Shown: piece by piece, positions 1-11,712 of the stretch
How positions within the stretch are numbered: the stretch's first letter is position 1
Layout: each line of letters starts with the position of its first letter
NCBI GenBank assembly: GCA_034638255.1
Contig: JAWPGT010000011.1
Location: forward strand, 744,001-808,000
Direction of reading: 5' to 3'
Origin: Coprinus comatus
Taxonomy: Eukaryota; Basidiomycota; Agaricomycetes; Agaricales; Agaricaceae
Length of the DNA stretch: 64,000 bases
Notes under the pieces: generated by a model
What the model was told of the DNA's origin: nothing
Database searches by the model: none
What the model saw: the letters and a program-made list of their open reading frames with translations, nothing else
Made by a program: the position numbers and the translations under genes

Positions 1-14
1 GGGGTACTACAACA

Positions 15-911
15 TTGCAATATCTTGAGGACATGGATAAACTACCGACATACCATCTGAAGAACATCCTCATCAACACCCAGCCCTTCATTGGTTGGGG
101 TACTCAAGGAGGTCCTGCTATAGTAAGACCTCCTATGGGAGAGAGGATGAATGGTAAACGTGGCAACCTGCTAGAATTTATTAATAATCGCAGACCTGGT
201 GCAGTTTCAAGTTCAAGTCTGCCCAGTCATCAAGCAGTAGTGCATCCAATAAAGCTACCACACTCAGTTACTGACTTACTATTCCCTTAGAACAATTACT
301 TTGCTCCAGAGCCAACTCAAAACACCTCCAACCATCCACGTACTGCAGCATTGCGTGTCTCGTCCGAGTATGCTCCTTTGCTCCTATATCGGCCAAATGT
401 AACAAGTCGAGAGCAACACCTGTCATCTCAGGCCCATGATGGCATCGCTTGCCAATCCTCGTCATTGTCAACATCACATCAATATCAAAACCACGCTATC
501 CCTGCTACTGCCAACTCATCTGTGCCAACAAACCATTGATCTAAGTCTTGAAATCAGAGCCACACCTGTGCTATTGATCCTCCATATGAGTCTGTTTCAT
601 CTGCACCACGTTATTGCCCGCCAGGGCTGCCACCCCTGGCACCTCCAATACAAGCACACACTCCTCACAATGATGTGTCCTTCTCATATGCCAACTCTCA
701 CAACTACTACACTCAGGAGGATTCCCACAGTCATGGTCAAGGTGATTACCTACCACCTAATTATGCTTCCAGTTCCCAGTATCACCCAACCCATGCTACT
801 AACCTCAACATGCCTGGACCAAGTCACCTTCAGCATCAAGGCTATCAAAATTTGGCTTCTCGTCAGGAATATAACTACGAAAACAATCATACTAGTAACT
901 GGTCACATTAA
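15..911 (+). pseudogene. Decayed ORF with a low-complexity tail, partial at the window start
   Basis: One reading frame runs from the window edge to a TAA at about 909-911 and is broken only by a TAG at 288-290, a TGA at 537-539 and a TGA near 549. The segments between stops read as one continuous protein. The first part contains a basic stretch (GERMNGKRGN) and the last third is rich in His, Tyr, Ser, Pro, Asn and Gln. I recognise no domain. The composition suggests the disordered C-terminus of a regulatory or transposon-associated protein, but that is inference. The N-terminal part lies outside the window. It could be a host pseudogene or the end of an unrecognised transposon gene. Confidence 0.4.
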
Positions 912-1566
912 TGGGTAGCCACTGGTAATTATTTCATTTCATTTATTCTGTTCACGTTCTTTCTACCAGACTATCACTAGTACTACAGTACTAGTTCTCT
1001 ATTCTATCCTTACTATGCTTTAACTTCTGGTAGTGACTGTACATACATATGCTTCATGAGTTGTTGACTTGTATACCCACTAGACTACTCTCTTATTTTA
1101 TCCTATTTTATTTTATTTCATTGTTTATTGGGGGTTCAAAAATGCAAACATGTCCTCAAAAGATTATGATTTAATAATGTGTACCATAGTAGAACCTGAA
1201 CCATTTGAAACCGCTTATACATATTTGACCTACTTAATCAACTTGAGGACCCTTGAATTGGGTTTATTTGCTTGCAGAGGGCTTAAACAGACTTAACGGA
1301 CTTTGTGGACTTAGAGACTTGATGAACTTTGCAGGCTTAGTCACTTGAAATACTTTTTGCTTATAGACTTGATGGACTTTGTAGACTTGAAGCACTTTTT
1401 GCTTGTGGGCTTAAACTGACTTGAGTTGACTTTTTTTAAGTTACTTCAAGTGACTTTTAAGTGTGGACATAGCTTAAACAACTTACTAACTTATGCCTTG
1501 AGATCAACTTATATACTTTTATAAGTGTTTCTCAAGTAAAATAAGGTATGTATTATTTTACTGATG
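912..1566. other. Non-coding stretch with degenerate short direct repeats
   Basis: No coding signal is visible. Between about 1260 and 1460 the words GACTTGATGGACTTTG, TAGACTTGAAG and CACTTTTTGCTT recur in degenerate tandem order. The stretch ends where the truncated Copia A LTR begins. Confidence 0.4.
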
Positions 1567-1745
1567 TGGCATTATGCTAGATGAACATGTGACTCAATAT
1601 GTTCTCGCACGGACCATTGCATTAACATATATAAACCTTGTAGTAGTTGCATTATATACTTAAGTTCTTTTCTACCTCAACAACCACCCTCAGTAAGTCT
1701 AAGTCATACCTACCTTAGCATACATGCTACGCTCTTGTTTTAACA
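1567..1745 (+). repeat. Copia A 5' LTR, missing its first 38 bp
   Basis: These 179 bp align without gaps to 8735-8913 of the 3' LTR and end in TTTTAACA. The first 38 bp of the family LTR (beginning TGTTGAACTA) are replaced by unrelated sequence, so no target duplication can be checked on this side. Confidence 0.92.
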
Positions 1746-1757
1746 GGTTATGGGCCC
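1746..1757 (+). promoter_or_regulatory. Primer-binding site, half-tRNA-iMet type
   Basis: GGTTATGGGCCC directly abuts the LTR end. It is the complement of the anticodon-arm segment of eukaryotic initiator tRNA-Met (GGGCCCAUAACC, holding the CAU anticodon), not of a tRNA 3' CCA end. Drosophila copia is known to use such a half-tRNA primer. Confidence 0.8.
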
Positions 1758-2029
1758 TGGTTAGCCTGTACGACTCACAATGCACACTTGATGAGTACTA
1801 CTCATTGTGCTGCACTGAGCTCGAGGGTGAAGCTGGATTCACCTGTGAGGGAAGTCCAAGTTCCGCTCACTCAAGACGTTTGACCTATCAGTGTACTCTA
1901 TGCATACCCTTACCGTACTTGGTTAGACGGGCAGCACATAGCTCTGTAGAACATAGTGCATGTAGTGCAGCTTTAGTTCATAGTTCTGACACATGTTTTG
2001 TTGTAGATTTCTATCTCCAAACATTACTC

Positions 2030-5000
2030 ATGGCCTCTTTGATCCCTTTGATCCCAGTTCTCACAGGCACCACAAATTACCAAATTTGGGAAGTGCATAT
2101 AATGTCTGTTGCTAACATGATCCACATGGATGAATGGTGCATTGCACACATGATCAATGGCAGTGCCACAAGGCCTGCAGCTGTTGGTGGTGTTGCTGCT
2201 ACTGCTACCACCACTGCTACACCCCCCACAAACACCGATGAAATTCGGAAGTTCGACAATTGTGAGGCATTTGCACTTGGGATGTTAAATTCCAGGTTGA
2301 GCAATGACATGCTTCAGCATGGACAAACAACCTCTGATGGTCTGTGGACCTACCTAAAACGAATGTATGGCACATTCTCAGCAGGTGCAGCTTACGAGCT
2401 GTATGCTTCTGCAGATTCTTTTTGGTTATCTGGTGTGACCGATCCCTCTAAGGAGATCTCCACCTTCTGAAATTATTTCATGCAGCTTGAGCAAGCCTCG
2501 CCCCCCATCAATGTCCCTGCTATTTTGTGTGCGCTGATGTTGATGACACACATTCCTCCTCAATGGAGTGCTACTTGTGCTGCTCTTCTTGTTCAATATG
2601 GTAACTCCCTTTCGACCTTAACAGTCCAGATCGTCTCCGATGCAATTATGGGTGCTTGGTGGGATTCCCATGGAGCTGCATCTGCTTCCCGTGCCACTTC
2701 AACCGGCATTAAAAACTACAGGTAGCTGACGACCCAAAAGTGGTAACAAATAGGTACCACTAGTTGTTTTAATTGGGTACATATGTATGTTCCTTTCATT
2801 ATACATATGTATGTGCCTTGTATTGTACATATGTTTGTATGTATATACCCATTACTATTATATGTCGCATTTTTTCATGATTAATGATGATTTTCTACAC
2901 TTTTAGTTTTGTCATATGCAAAAAAAAAAACATAAGTTGTAGTAGGATTCTACTAAAGAAGTGAGATTTTTAGTAGGAATCTACTAAAGGTATGAGTTCT
3001 TTAGTAGGTTTCTGCTAAAGAAGTGAGGTTTTTAGTAGGATCCTACTAAAGGTATGAGTTCTTTAGTAGAATCCTACCACAGAAGTGAGATTTTTAGTAG
3101 GTTTCTGCTAAAGGTATAACTTCTTTAGTATGATTTTACTAAAGAAGTCAGACCCTTAGTAGGATTCTACTAAGAGTACAAGTTCTTCAGTAGAATCCTT
3201 CTAAAGAAGTTAAATTTTTACTAGAAATGTACTAAAGCTATGTGTTCTCTAGCTGCATTCTACCAAAAATATGAGTTCTTTAGTAAGAATCTACTAAAAA
3301 CCACTGAAGTACTCATACTTTTAGTGGATTCTTACTAGAGAATACATAGCTTTAGTACATTTCTACTAAAAAAAAATAATTTTTTTTAGCTCATTCTGAC
3401 TAAAAATCTCACTTCTTTCATAGAAACCTACTAAAAATCTCACTTCTGTAGTAGGATTCTACTAAAGAACTCATACTCTTAGTAGAATCCTACTAAAGAA
3501 CTCACTTCTTTAGCAGAAACCTACTAAAAACACATATGTTTAGTAGATTCCTACTAAACAACTCACATTTTAGTAGGATCCTACTAAGAGTCTGACTTCT
3601 TTAGTAGAAACCTACTAAAAATCTCACTTCTTTAGTAGAATCCTACTACAACTTATGTTTTTTTTTTTGCATATGACAAAACTAAAAGTGTAGAAAATCA
3701 TCATTAATCATGAAAAAATGCGACATATAATAGTAATGGGTATATACATACAAACATATGTACAATACAAGGCACATACATATGTATAATGAAAGGAACA
3801 TACATATGTACCCAATTAAAACAACTAGTGGTACCTGTTTGTTACCATTTTAATCAATCCCCTGCCCCAAAAACTACAAGGGTGCAAAGCCCTATTCTAA
3901 ACCCTCTGGTGGCGCTCCACAGCAGCCCCAACAACAACAATAGAATGCTTCTGGGTCTAATTCTAGACCAAATCAGAACCAGAACTCTGGTTCCGGTGAT
4001 GCTTCTGGGGGGGATAAGGATAAAAAGAAGAAGCATCGATGCGGAAAACATGGAGGCAACAAGGCAAACAAAGCCGAAGGAGAAGATGGTAATGTTGACA
4101 TGATCTTGTCACCTGCTGTTCTGGAGTCTTTTACGACTCCCACTAACAAACCTTCCTCCACTTGTTCTCTTGTCGAGAGGATGAAGACTACAGATCCCTG
4201 CCTCAGGACAGTAGCCTTGAAAAAGGCTGCAGATGAAGTCATGGTTCACAGAGTTGAGCCCTATGTTGCTCCTTGTGCTACCCTCCTTCCCCCTGTTGGC
4301 TACCTGGTCAGTCATACCCGGTATCAGAAAAAGAAGGCCGAGGTATTTGAAAGGATGGGTGCTTGCCTTGGCTTCGGCCTGGCTGAACCCTCTCCCCCAT
4401 CACCTCCACCATCCCTTGATGCGATGGTCGCTACAATCCTTCCTGAAGAGGAAGTTGATTCGTCTTTGGTTTCTACACCTGGGTCCCCCACATGTCGATC
4501 AAAGTCTCCTTCTTATGTCCCACCTTCTGATGTTCCCAATGCAATCACAGAGGCTGATGCCTACATGAATGATCCGAACTTTGATGAAGATGCTGACTAC
4601 GAGGTCAATGATGGTTGGTACAATGAGTATGTTCCTTTCTTCTCTCAAGATTTCTTCCTTACTAAATGGGAAATACAGAGATGCCCCCAAATGGGGAGAC
4701 GAACCAATGGCTCCATCAGACCCAATGTTCTAGAGCGCCATAATGGACTGCCGGACTATAGTCAGACTATTGATAGTTCTCATGTATCTACTGCTGTTGT
4801 AACATCTCCCATTTCCACTTGTGATCGTTTTGTCTTACCAACGAAATACTTAAAAGATCCAAAAAATGGTGATGAATCAAAACATCTTGATGAATGTTTA
4901 TGCAGTTTCTGCAAAGATAAGATTAAACCTAATTATGCTAGAGAGTCTGCTATTTGGCTCCTTGATTCAGGCACTAGCTTTAATTGCACACTGCACATTA

Positions 5001-8000
5001 GCGACTTTCTTGAGTTAGAGAATGGAGAATTTGGTGGTGTCAGAGATGCCAGCAATAATCTCATAACCATAAAAGGTCGTGGGAAAATTCTCTTCCAACA
5101 TGAAGTAGACAGAGTCACTAGAACGACTCCACTGTATCCAGTCTATTATTTAGAGTCTCTCTCCACTAGAATCATTTCACCTGGCACCTTATGGCTGCAA
5201 GGAATGAGGAGTGAGTCAAATTTAAAGCAACCAACATATTTCATTCAAATGGAAAGTTGTTCAGGCATGCATCACACATCACAATATTCAAAGTTATGGA
5301 AGATGCCCTCCACCATGTTCACACTAGGTTGGTGCATCACTATACTGTGAACCAGGTGCTCTCTTATTGCGCATCAAAACTTTCTGTTTATGATCTTTGG
5401 CACTGTCAATTGGCGCATCCTGGAAAGGAAGTATTGCAACAACTCCCAAAACACTCGGAAAAAGTACCTGAGTTTGACATTCCTATCTCCCATCAAGTAT
5501 GTGATGGTTGTGCTTGTGGCAAAATGTCAGATGATGCACATCATCCTTCTTCGACATGAGCGAAGACATTTTTAGAATTAATCCACAGTGATCTTCTAGA
5601 ATTCCCCATTGCCTCATATCACAAGTACAAGTGGGCAATGATGTTCTATGATGACTATTCTAGCCATGCCTGGATCCTCCTCTTATGAGCCAAATCTGAT
5701 GCCTTGATGGCACTTGAAAGATTCTGTGCCTTTGAGGAAAAACAATTCGGTAACACGATTAAGCGTATCCAGACTGACAATGGTGGAGAATATGTCTCTA
5801 AGAAATTTGAGGAATTCCTTCACTCAAAAGGGATAGTACACGAGACGTCTGCACCACATATACATCAGCAGAACAGTAGAGCAGAAAGACTGAACCGCAC
5901 ACTTCAGGAAAAGGCGCAGGCCATGCGACTTACTGCATGCTTACCAGATTCTTGGTGGGAATTTGCCCTTAACACGGCAGTTCATTGCTATAATCGAACT
6001 CCCATCAAACATCTTGAATGGAAAACTCCCATGGAAATGGTAACTGGGAAAAAGCCAGATTTATCTGAGCTCCACGTGTTTGGCTGTGCAGCCTACATTT
6101 TCATTCCAAAGGAATCAAGGGATGACAAATTATCTCCCAGATCTGAATTAATGATCTTCCTTGGTTATGCTGGTGCTAACTTTACGTTCATGCGACACCA
6201 GAAAGGAAATGTTATTTATACTGCAAAAACAGCTATTTTTGACGAGGGCTGGTATCCCAAATGCAAGCCAGATCACAAAAAACATAAGGACTCTGGTTCT
6301 TCTAAAAACCCCAAAATAAATCCTCCTCCTCCAGCATCTGATGAAGATGACAAGGATACTACACCTGATCTTTATCCTGATGATCCTATGGACACATCTA
6401 GACAAGACAACAGTGATAGAACTCCAACACCTAGACCGCAAGGTCCGATTCCCAGACCATCTACTTCTCAACCACCTCCTGTTCCTGGTCCAAGCAAAAC
6501 TGCTCCTAGGAAAACAACAGTTGAGGAAGTCACTGATGAAGATGATGATGATGCATTATCATATGCTGATCCCGAATTACCTATTCATCACCCGAGTCCG
6601 AGCCCTGCTCCTTGATCTGACTCCACCCATCCCATTTCTCCATCACCTGAACAACCTCCTAGACCTGTTGAACCTTTACCTTGCCATTCTGGCAGAGAAA
6701 AGTTTGTTCCATTTAGAGAAGGTAACATTTATGGGGAGAGAACACATCCATCTGAGATCCTATGAGATTACAATAATAATGAACCTCTACCACCCCAGGG
6801 GAGAGTTCATCTCTGTGGTCATGATTTCAGAATCCGAAATCAACAAGATTGCCCTAAAGCAGATCCACATCCTATTTCGCCTGAGGAAGTCCGAGAACAT
6901 CGCAATGAAATACACAGACAACACAAGGATGCCTCATGGCAATATGCAAGGGAACAACAACCTGATGCAATGGAAGAAGACACAGATTGTAAGATTCAAT
7001 GGATTACTAAGGAAGGGGGGTTAGAATTGATGAACTTTTTATTGGCAAAGGCAAGTTCCACATCAGTTCCTGAGCAATTCCGTGATCTTGTAAAATTGAA
7101 TCTGGAGGAATGTAAACACTGGCATGAAGCTTGTCTCGAAGAACTAGCTGCGCTCAAGAAGCAAGAAGTTTATGAGTTGGTGAAACTTCCGGAAGGAAGG
7201 AAAACCATGAAAAATAGATGGGTCTTTAATGAAAAAAGTGATGGTCGCAAACATGCTAGACTAGTTGCTAAAGGATTTTCTCAAATCAAGGGCATTGACT
7301 TTGATGAATTATTCTCTCCAGTAGTTAGATATGAGTCTGCTCGAATCCTGCTCAGGTTAGCTGCCCTTGAAGACTGGGACATTGAGTCTGTTGATGTAAA
7401 GACAGCATATCTCTATGGCAAACTGGATGAGGAAATCTATATGGATCATCAACCTGAAGGTTTCAAACTTAAGGGCAAGGAACATATGGTGTGGAGGTTA
7501 CAACGTGCATTGTATGGCCTTAAACAAGCCGGCTTGTCCTGGTGGAAGGAGATGGCATCTTCCATGAACCAACCAGGCTTCAAGCGATGTGAATCCGATG
7601 CCAGTATTTATATCATCAAAAAGATGGCAAGTTTGTCATTGCTATTGTGTACGTTGATGACGTACTTTTTATGGGAAATGACTCTGCCCTGCTTAAGAAA
7701 CTTAAAGGAGAGTTCATGAAAAAGTGGGACCTTGGAGAAGCCAAAGAATTTCTCGGTATGCGCATCAGGAGAGATCGAGCTAATCAAAAGATCTATCTTG
7801 ATCAATGTGCTTATTTAGAAAAGATCCTGGAAAGGTTTAAAATCACTGGCTCTGACTGTGACACCAAACTGGCATGAACTCTGCTGCCAGAAGGGTACTA
7901 TCCAGTTCCTAACAACAAGCCAATCAACTCCTCCATCTGTTCTAGGTACCAACAGGTGATCAGATCACTGTTGTACATTGCTATTGGCACGTGTCTGGAC

Positions 8001-8660
8001 ATCTCGTTCACTGTGACTAAGCTAAGTCAACATTCTCATAACCCTACAGAAGAACATTTGCGTAGAGCTCTCTATATTTGTAGATACCTATTAGCGACTC
8101 AGGAATACTGAATGATGCTTGATGGTTCTGGTAATGAGGGTTTCATTGCTTACAGTGATTCTGATTGGGCTAGTGATCCTTCTAATCAAAGATCCCAAAC
8201 TGGTTATCTGTCCACTGTTGCATCCTGTCCAGTAGCCTGGGTCAGTTGATCACAGAAGACTATTGCGTTATTGTCCACAGAGGCTGAGTACATGGCTATT
8301 TCTGATTGTAGTTGTCAGTCCATCTGGATCAGAAGCCTAAATACTGAACTTGATTTACACAACAATGAACCAATGGATATTTGTGGAGACAATATGGGCT
8401 CTCTCTTCATCATGCAAAATCCTGCTGTCGAGAAGAGATCAAAACACATAGATATCATTTTCCACTTCATTCGTCAAGTAATTGATGAAAAGAAGGTTCA
8501 GCTCTACTTTATCCCAGGCACTGAGAATCCTGCTGATCTTCTCACGAAGAATCTCGGACATGTGAAGTTTGAATACTTCTGTGATAACTATTATGGGTTG
8601 GAGTTTTCTAATCCCACATATAGCGCTGCCAAGCGCTCATATAATATGTCCTCAACATAG
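2030..8660 (+). pseudogene. Copia A gag-pol polyprotein, disrupted
   Basis: Gag starts at the ATG at 2030, meets a TGA at 2468-2470, continues in frame to 2718, and resumes in frame after the foldback insertion at 3869. A TAG follows near 3941. The protease shows LDSGTS near 4972. The GAG-pre-integrase zinc motif (WHCQLAHP, then VCDGCACGK) lies at about 5398-5520. The integrase has TDNGGEY near 5775 and a downstream Glu in a QQNSRAERLNR context. RT spans about 7100-7877 with YVDD at about 7650. RNase H ends at 8660 after NPADLLTKNLG. Frameshifts near 5250-5350 and 7620, and TGA codons near 5685 and 7875, inactivate it. Confidence 0.92.
2719..3868. mobile_element. Foldback element copy 1 with palindromic internal repeats
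   Basis: The element begins CAGGTAGCTGACGACCC and ends in the inverted counterpart. Outer arms of about 210 bp (2719-2937 and about 3650-3868) are inverted copies of each other. Between them lie dozens of units of the type TTTAGTAGRATYCTACTAAA, each itself near-palindromic and separated by short linkers such as GAGTTC or GAAGTGAGAT. It has no ORF of note. It is flanked by the 8-bp duplication AAAAACTA (2711-2718 and 3869-3876), and removing it plus one duplication rejoins Copia A gag in frame. The 8-bp duplication and CAGG ends suggest a non-autonomous hAT-like foldback element (inference). Confidence 0.85.
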
Positions 8661-8696
8661 GGCGCTTCTTAGCTGCCATGTTTGTATTCAGGGGAG

Positions 8697-8913
8697 TGTT
8701 GAACTATTATTAGTTCTTCCATGACATTCTCTAATGGCATTATGCTAGATGAACATGTGACTCAATATGTTCTCGCATGGACCATTGCATTAACATATAT
8801 AAACCTTGTAGTAGTTGCATTATATACTTAAGTTCTTTTTTACCTCAACAACCACCCTCAGTAAGTCTAAGTCATACCTACCTTAGCATACATGCTACAC
8901 TCTTGTTTTAACA
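8697..8913 (+). repeat. Copia A 3' LTR
   Basis: A 217-bp LTR, TGTTGAACTA to TTGTTTTAACA, preceded by the purine tract AGGGGAG. It is the same length as the solo LTR at 61970-62186. Confidence 0.92.
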
Positions 8914-9371
8914 GGATAGCATTGTAGGAGTGAGTATGAGAGCAAGAGAGGTAGTATACAGTAAGAACTGTAGAAATAAAGCACATGCTGTTGAAAGCAA
9001 CACATAGACAAGTAGTGGTAGTCATTGGGTAGGTACTCACAGTTATATGAGAAGGTGGATAGTATTGTAGAAGTGTGAGGAGAGCAAAGTAAGTAGTATA
9101 AGGACTGTAGAAATAAAGTACATGATAATGCTCTTTATATACTGTAATGCTATGGTCTGTGCTCACTAATCATAAGGTCATGTGTAACTATGCTTTCTAA
9201 TATGCATACTAAGCATGGAGGTGAAACACTAATCTACTTAGTAATGAACACTAAGAGATTATTGAGCAATATATATATAATAAGTGCTATAAATAAGCAT
9301 CTATTTGTCAGTGCTTAGTAAGCAGCTATGTAAGTGCTTGGTAAGCAGCTTAATTATTAATTGCTTCAACA
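8914..9371 (-). repeat. LTR family B, one near-complete copy plus a fragment
   Basis: 8989-9371, read on the minus strand, runs TGTTGAAGCAATTA to GCTTTCAACA and matches the solo LTR at 14258-14617. 8914-8988 is a second piece of the same LTR (its 3' third), joined head to tail, so this looks like a nested or partly duplicated LTR. Copia A ends in it at 8913. No clean target duplication was found for this copy. Confidence 0.7.
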
Positions 9372-9535
9372 TCAGCATTAGAAAGTGAATATAACCACTG
9401 AGGTATCATTGAGAAAATTTACAGTTTAAATATTTTCAGAACCAAACAACTTTCAGAACACAAACAAATGTCTTGAACATCATAACACAAAAGAGACTCA
9501 TGGACATGTAAGTGTCCTCAACATCAATCCCAACA
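9372..9535 (-). repeat. Copia family C 3' LTR, cut by LTR B
   Basis: On the minus strand it begins TGTTGGGATTGATGTTGAGG and matches 34240-34407 closely. It stops at the family B boundary at 9371, so its other end is missing here. The purine run AGGAGGAG just before its start is the expected polypurine tract. Confidence 0.75.
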
Positions 9536-9708
9536 CTCCTCCTGAGTTGTGAACAGTGAACTGTCCATTTTCAAATCAGTCCAAGTTTTGATACCATCTT
9601 TGAGTGAATGTTTTTGAGCAACAGTTTTGTGAGGATAACTGCCATATTGTCAGCCAAGTCAATGTGTTCAAAATGAACTTGACCATTTTTGATTCTCTCC
9701 CTGTGTTA
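9536..9708 (-). pseudogene. Copia family C RNase H C-terminal remnant
   Basis: Minus-strand translation gives FEHIDLADNMAVILTKLLLK followed by SKMVSKLGL. This is the end of a Copia RNase H (compare HIDLADMLTK-type endings), with a stop just before the purine tract. It joins unrelated leader sequence at about 9708, so the element is only a 3' scrap. Confidence 0.7.
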
Positions 9709-10263
9709 AGAATGGGGATTGGAGATGAGCTAGCAATGTCAGGTTGAGGCTTCAGCTTCAATGTATGTGTTGCACCCTTCCAATACTGTGATTAGCCTCA
9801 CTTGCAAGAGGACTGAACAGTCAGAAAGAATGTCAGGAGGAATTATGGAGGAGAGTAGAGAACGAGAGAGAGTACAAGATTGACTTAGAGTCAGAACAAG
9901 ACAGAGACAGAGATGAGTGCAGATACTATGTTGATATCAGACTAAAGGATGTACATGAGCAACTAGCAATTAAATACATTGTTTACCAATATTGGAATAT
10001 AACATATCAAAATATAAGATAACAGAACAATGGGCCAACATACTAAAAAGGACAATGCCAACCAAAAAGGGAAATAGCCAAAACAGGAAGTTGGAATAGA
10101 ACAAGCAAATATGTGCAGAAGGTCCAAGAGGTTGGTGACTGATAACAAGATTGACAATCAGAACTGTCAGAAGGTCGGAAGATGCATTGGACATGTGACA
10201 GTTAGCAATTGGACTTAAAAAGGTGAGTTGCAACAGTGATTTCATTTCCCAGCATCATGTCCA
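9709..10263 (-). repeat. LTR N copy 1 with part of its internal leader
   Basis: The LTR proper is 9831-10156 (326 bp), TGTCAATCTTG to TCCTCCTGACA on the minus strand. 9709-9830 is the adjoining internal leader, also seen at 31773-31898. The second copy, 31899-32225, precedes the Gypsy H gag, so this is the 5' end of another H-like element truncated at 9708. 10157-10263 is unassigned flank that continues at 10582. Confidence 0.65.
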
Positions 10264-10581
10264 TGTTAGGTTTTTCCCAGATATCTCCTTATCTTATCCA
10301 TCTTTCCTAATTACTCCACTTATCTTATCCTGATGTTCTGGACTCTTTCATAATGTTCTTTTCCCTTATTATGTTACTTACATATTCACTTTGTGTGCTG
10401 GAAAGGGTCCTTATTGTTCTCCTCTTTTGGTTGTTCTTTGTTCTGGTAGATATATAAGTCCCACATGTCTTAGCCAAACCATCCAATCAATTCCCTTCTT
10501 TTTGTGTCTGTGTCTGTGTCTGAGCTTAACTCTCTATCTTTACTCCTCACATTCTCTTCATTACTCTCTACCATTCTGACA
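10264..10581 (+). repeat. Solo LTR, family I, copy 1
   Basis: TGTTAGGTTTTTCCC to CCATTCTGACA, 318 bp, exactly the length of the copy at 52786-53103. It contains a TATATAA-like box, a run of GTGTCT repeats and a pyrimidine-rich end. It is flanked by GTCCA (10259-10263) and GTCTA (10582-10586), a 5-bp target duplication with one C/T change. Confidence 0.85.
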
Positions 10582-10597
10582 GTCTAATAACCCTATC

Positions 10598-11478
10598 ATG
10601 TATGACTTCCTCAACATGACCAGTGAACAGCAGGAGGCCTTTGAAGCAGTGTGGAAGGTATTATGACCACAAACTGTTAAGCTGAACACTCCTGGAACTT
10701 AAACACTAGAGTGCAGTTGTTTGGGAATGTGCATTCAATAAACACTTTGCTACAATCCAAAGGCCTTTCTCTCTAGTGACCAAAGGGTATGGAAACAAAA
10801 TGTATAAGGGATACAACAGAAGAGATTAAAGCTTAAGGCTTTAATCATCTAATACATTGAGTATTTATACTATTCTAGGGATGTACCTAATAATAGCTAC
10901 TGACTAATTATATCCTAATACTTGTCATCACTTTATAATCTACTCCATACACAATGCTAGAACTGTCAATAGGAGTAGGTGAGACATTGGGGTCAGGGAC
11001 TATTTACTCCATACACAATGAAAGATTAGTCAACAGGAGTAAAATGACAAAACTGATAAGTAATACTGGAGCAAGAGAAATGTAAACTTCTAAATATAAA
11101 TGAAAACTTATACTTAGTTCAACATTAGGTCATAGTGGTGCTTGGAGTCTCTTCATCATACGATGTCATCCATGATGGAGTCGTCTTGGGGAATAAGCTC
11201 AGGGAAGATGGTGAACAAATCTTCTTCTATGGTAGTGGTGCAGGCCAGTGGTTTGGGTGGGCTTGTAACAGAAGGCTGCCCAGGTGGTTACAATGTCATT
11301 GGCCCCCACCAGTCCAGTAGAGGTGGTGGCATCAGCAGAAGTACCAACACCTGTACCTTTCACCCCAGCACCTACCTCCCCACGCATTGCCACACCACCA
11401 CCCTGTAAGTGCAGGATCATAGAGGACAATGAGACAAGCATGATGACAAAGGAATGGAAGGAAACCAATAAGAAATGA
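10598..11478 (+). pseudogene. Small ORF of unknown function split by solo LTR D
   Basis: The first part, 10598-10658, starts ATG TAT GAC and encodes NMTSEQQEAFEAVWK. Removing LTR D and one GAAGG copy joins it in frame to 11276-11478, which encodes a Pro/Thr/Val-rich segment with CKCR and ends TGA, giving 87 residues. The clean in-frame restoration supports a real coding sequence before the insertion. I recognise no domain. It lies just upstream of the zinc-cluster ORF and may be its first exon or a neighbour. Confidence 0.45.
10659..11270 (+). repeat. Solo LTR, family D, copy 1
   Basis: It starts TATTATGACC (family consensus TGTTATGACC, G to A) and ends GGGCTTGTAACA. The 5-bp duplication GAAGG flanks it exactly (10654-10658, 11271-11275). 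Other copies lie at 24910-31289 (interrupted), 57378-58003 and 60539-61164. Confidence 0.88.
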
Positions 11479-11712
11479 CTGAGATAAAATACAAACACTG
11501 CAGACACTTGTATTAGACTAGAGAGTCTTCATGTGTCTGCAGGACACTTCAGTAATGTGTGATGTGACATTGTGATGTCACAGAAAGCAGAAACAATCTA
11601 CAAGTCCAGAACTCCAAAGAGAATATCCAACAACAGCTCTTCTAACCTCAACCAACAATAAGTACTGACTATGGGGACTGTCTAGAGCATTCCTGACACA
11701 CCCATTACACTG

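Larger units (their letters stand above)
1567..8913 (+). mobile_element. Ty1/Copia family A element, 5' LTR truncated, interrupted by a foldback element
   Basis: A partial 5' LTR, a tRNA-type primer-binding site, gag, protease, integrase, RT and RNase H in Copia order, a purine tract and a 3' LTR are all present. The order protease-integrase-RT-RNase H is the Copia hallmark. The element is dead: it has several stops and frameshifts and a 1150-bp insertion in gag. The 179 bp shared by the two LTRs differ at about three sites, so insertion is fairly recent relative to the damage. A sister copy lies on the minus strand at 63076-64000 and a solo LTR at 61970-62186. Confidence 0.93.

Noticed and set aside
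436..918. 160-residue plus-strand ORF in another frame
   Set aside because: It overlaps the decayed frame at 15-911, whose continuity and composition are more convincing.
2930..3665. CRISPR-like array of regularly repeated palindromes
   Set aside because: Units are degenerate, spacers are only a few bases and themselves repeated, units are oriented as inverted repeats, and the whole is a eukaryotic mobile element with a target duplication.
2719..3868. Foldback element as a deletion derivative of the hAT at 20179-24611
   Set aside because: Ends differ (CAGGTAGCTG versus TAGTGTTGCC) and no internal sequence is shared, so that hAT is not its obvious parent, even though both give 8-bp duplications.
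11199..11507. Minus-strand 102-residue ORF and overlapping short ORFs
   Set aside because: Antisense to LTR D and to the restored small ORF; no supporting motif.
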